A stretch of DNA of 64,000 nucleotides from Malurus cyaneus samueli (lineage: Eukaryota > Chordata > Aves > Passeriformes > Maluridae): NCBI GenBank assembly GCA_009741485.1, contig CM019217.1, positions 34,985,157 through 35,049,156 on the forward strand, given 5' to 3'. Within the stretch, counting starts at the first letter, position 1, and every line of letters begins with the position of its first letter. The position numbers and the translations under genes are program-made. The notes under the pieces are model-generated. The model saw only the letters and a list, made by a program, of their open reading frames with translations. It was not told the DNA's origin and did not search any database. Below, piece by piece: positions 61,926 to 64,000 of this stretch.

Positions 61926-63230
61926 AGTTTTTAATAGCTGTTTCACTTTCCCAGTTATAAATGCTCCAGGACAACATCTCTAATAGAAGCTTTAGATTTT
62001 CTACCATTAGCAGCTCATCCAACAGCCACAGATTTTTACAATTCCTCCTTTTCCTGTTCAGAAATTAAATAGACATGAAGCAGTGGAACAGGAGAACTGA
62101 AGCATCCAGTGCTGGGCATGTCTGCCTGAGGGGCAATTACGGAGTTGGTACACCAGCGGTCTCATCACCTGCCAGCAAACAACCAGCACAGCAAATCTTG
62201 TGTTTCCCTGGACTGCTGAGACTGGCTGACTGCACAACTGGATCTGAAAACATTTTGTTGTTGGAAAGGTCACAAACATATTTTCAGAATGTTTTACATC
62301 AATCTGAACAAAATTTAGAAGTATTTTGATGGAAGTACTTAAAGAGACTAATCCTTTAAATTGGAAAGGTGTAATTACTTTTGGTTTACTGTGGCAAGAA
62401 AGCAATGGTCTTCATCCATATTAATGGGAAAGATGGCAAAAAGAATTAGAAACTATGAGAATTTTACGGGATTCCAGATCATCACATCCAGTCTCTGTTC
62501 CTGCTTGCAACCAAGCAAAACAATCATTTCAATAACTTACTTCTTTTTAAGGTTAAACATCTTAGGTTTCTTACACCTGGAAGACAATAGTAGTAGAACT
62601 TTCATCTTATTTATCATTAGCTTTAGCTGCTGCTTTATAGAAAGAAATTCCTTACAGATTTCCTGAACACAAAAAGCTGTCTTGTCCCCAATCACTCCTA
62701 CACTATACTTTGTGAATCTAGTTGCTATATAAGTTGGATTGCTGTTCCTCCTATCAACCTAGCAACATCTATTGCAAATTTAGATAATCTTTCTTGATCA
62801 TCAGTGAGCGCAATTTGTAATGATATGGAAATTAACATAAATAGACAGGCCTGAATCTGAAATGTTTGGACAAGAAATTCCAAATAAAGCTCTTAAGTCA
62901 CATGTAAGAACAGATCAATTATACTGAAAAATCTGAGGAACCAGCTTTTGCAATAAAGGATTGCATTATTATTATTTATTCTGCCTTCAACTACAGAGAG
63001 CATATGGAAAAACTGTGACTAAGACCTACACAATTGCAGAGAGGCAAATTAGATGGTAGAAGGTATCAAAGGATCATGGTTGTAATAAAACCAGCTTCTA
63101 TAAGTTTAACAGTGCAGAAGTGTAATCCATGATCGTAAGAGTGGTGAGGACATTGGCACAGGATGGCACAAAGTCAGTCAATAACTCTTAATGAGCTCAG
63201 CACAGGTGCTGTTAAGTTGCATATTGTTAC

Positions 63231-63261
<31 letters not shown>

Positions 63262-64000
63262 GATAAAACTATTTAACTTTTTGACATTCAAGCTGCTAAA
63301 GATGATTAAATATAATGTAGCAATAGCTATAGGGCATGCAGAGATCATAAAAAGATGAAAGAGACATGGCATGATAACCCAACAGTGCATCAGCAGTAGT
63401 GGCAGAACAGTAATAGTCTACACATTCTTCATGCTGCTCCCTTGCTGCTCAAAATCCTCTGAAATGAACTAGATTAATGAAACTGAGAAGAACTTTATAA
63501 AGGTAGCACTTTGCTGCTAAAAACTGTTAACTATCTAATCTTTCTGTGAACACTAATGCTGCCTTTTTACGCTGTAAATTCTTTCCTAGAAGAATTCTTC
63601 ATTTCCTGTGTACCTAGAGACTTTGATTGTTATAAATTATTTGTGCTCTACACCTAGTAATTTTGTTTAATCCTAGCTACTTATTCTTCTGCAAGTTGAC
63701 ACGGAAAACACCACACACAAAACAAAAGCAGAAGAAAACCACACAAACAAAAATAGACACAGGGCTGGATTCTGATAGCTTTGCCCTTTCCATCTAGAAA
63801 GTTGCAGTCTGTTTCTATGAAATGGCTTCAATTTTCTGAATATCTGTTTCTGTCTCAGAATTTAAATGAAAACAATATATTCCTGCTGGATTACTTGAAA
63901 AGAGTCTCCCCATTATTTTTTAAGAACCTTTGTTAGAAATTCATGAAAGTTTGGTAGATGGCATACATGAATTTCATAGATTTCTCAGCAATTAACCATA
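61926..64000. other. AT-rich non-coding DNA
   Basis: No gene or repeat family is recognised. The opposed frames 62058-62405 and 62075-62329 have no family resemblance. A 28-A run lies at 63234-63261. Confidence 0.6.
63234..63261 (+). repeat. Poly(A) run, 28 nt
   Basis: Twenty-eight consecutive A without AATAAA or a recognisable retrocopy upstream. Confidence 0.9.

Overview
This window looks like nuclear DNA from a bird, most likely an oscine passerine. It is AT-rich, has no recognisable exon, and its only protein-coding similarity lies in decayed transposable elements. Two features point to a bird. The interspersed repeats are mostly CR1 LINEs with the avian 3' end (short ATTCTATGA/ATTCTGTGA-type tails, strong 5' truncation). 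The rest of the recognisable load is solo LTRs of endogenous retroviruses. A more specific marker is a SINE at 23572-23728: a tRNA-Ile(AAT)-like head joined to a CR1-like 3' tail, the architecture I know from the passerine TguSINE1 family. Family names come from memory and could not be checked by search.

Layout. 1-7.4 kb: AT-rich unique DNA, a partial LTR (2490-2690), short AT microsatellites, a full-length solo LTR (5240-5868) and a 0.8-kb CR1 on the minus strand (6620-7412). 7.4-18.6 kb: mostly unique AT-rich DNA with homopolymer runs, two GC-richer unclassified blocks and an old CR1 scrap. 18.6-23.7 kb: two solo LTRs (18648-19064 plus, 19861 to about 20616 minus), a (CAAA)9 array and the SINE. 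23.7-34.6 kb: unique DNA, two CR1 fragments, a perfect 16-bp-arm hairpin at 31562-31597, and the 3' end of a minus-strand provirus (LTR 33649-34067 with a probable env remnant upstream). 34.6-47.7 kb: mostly unique DNA, one LTR (39147-39573) and a possible AT-expanded LTR (about 43089-44340). 47.7-52.6 kb: a CR1 cluster with two head-to-head copies, one split by an LTR with a 4-bp target duplication, plus a third copy retaining RT motifs and its 3' tail. 52.6-64 kb: unique DNA, then a CR1 split by a 930-bp LTR with a 5-bp target duplication (60531-61925).

No host gene, functional RNA gene, operon or CRISPR array is supported. The window reads as a gene desert or the inside of a very large intron. 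Nothing here amounts to a new biological system. The most informative observations are the two nested LTR-into-CR1 insertions, the tRNA-derived SINE, a 27-bp exact duplication that appears to be a templated insertion inside a CR1 (52470 and 53354), and the hairpin with an octamer motif.
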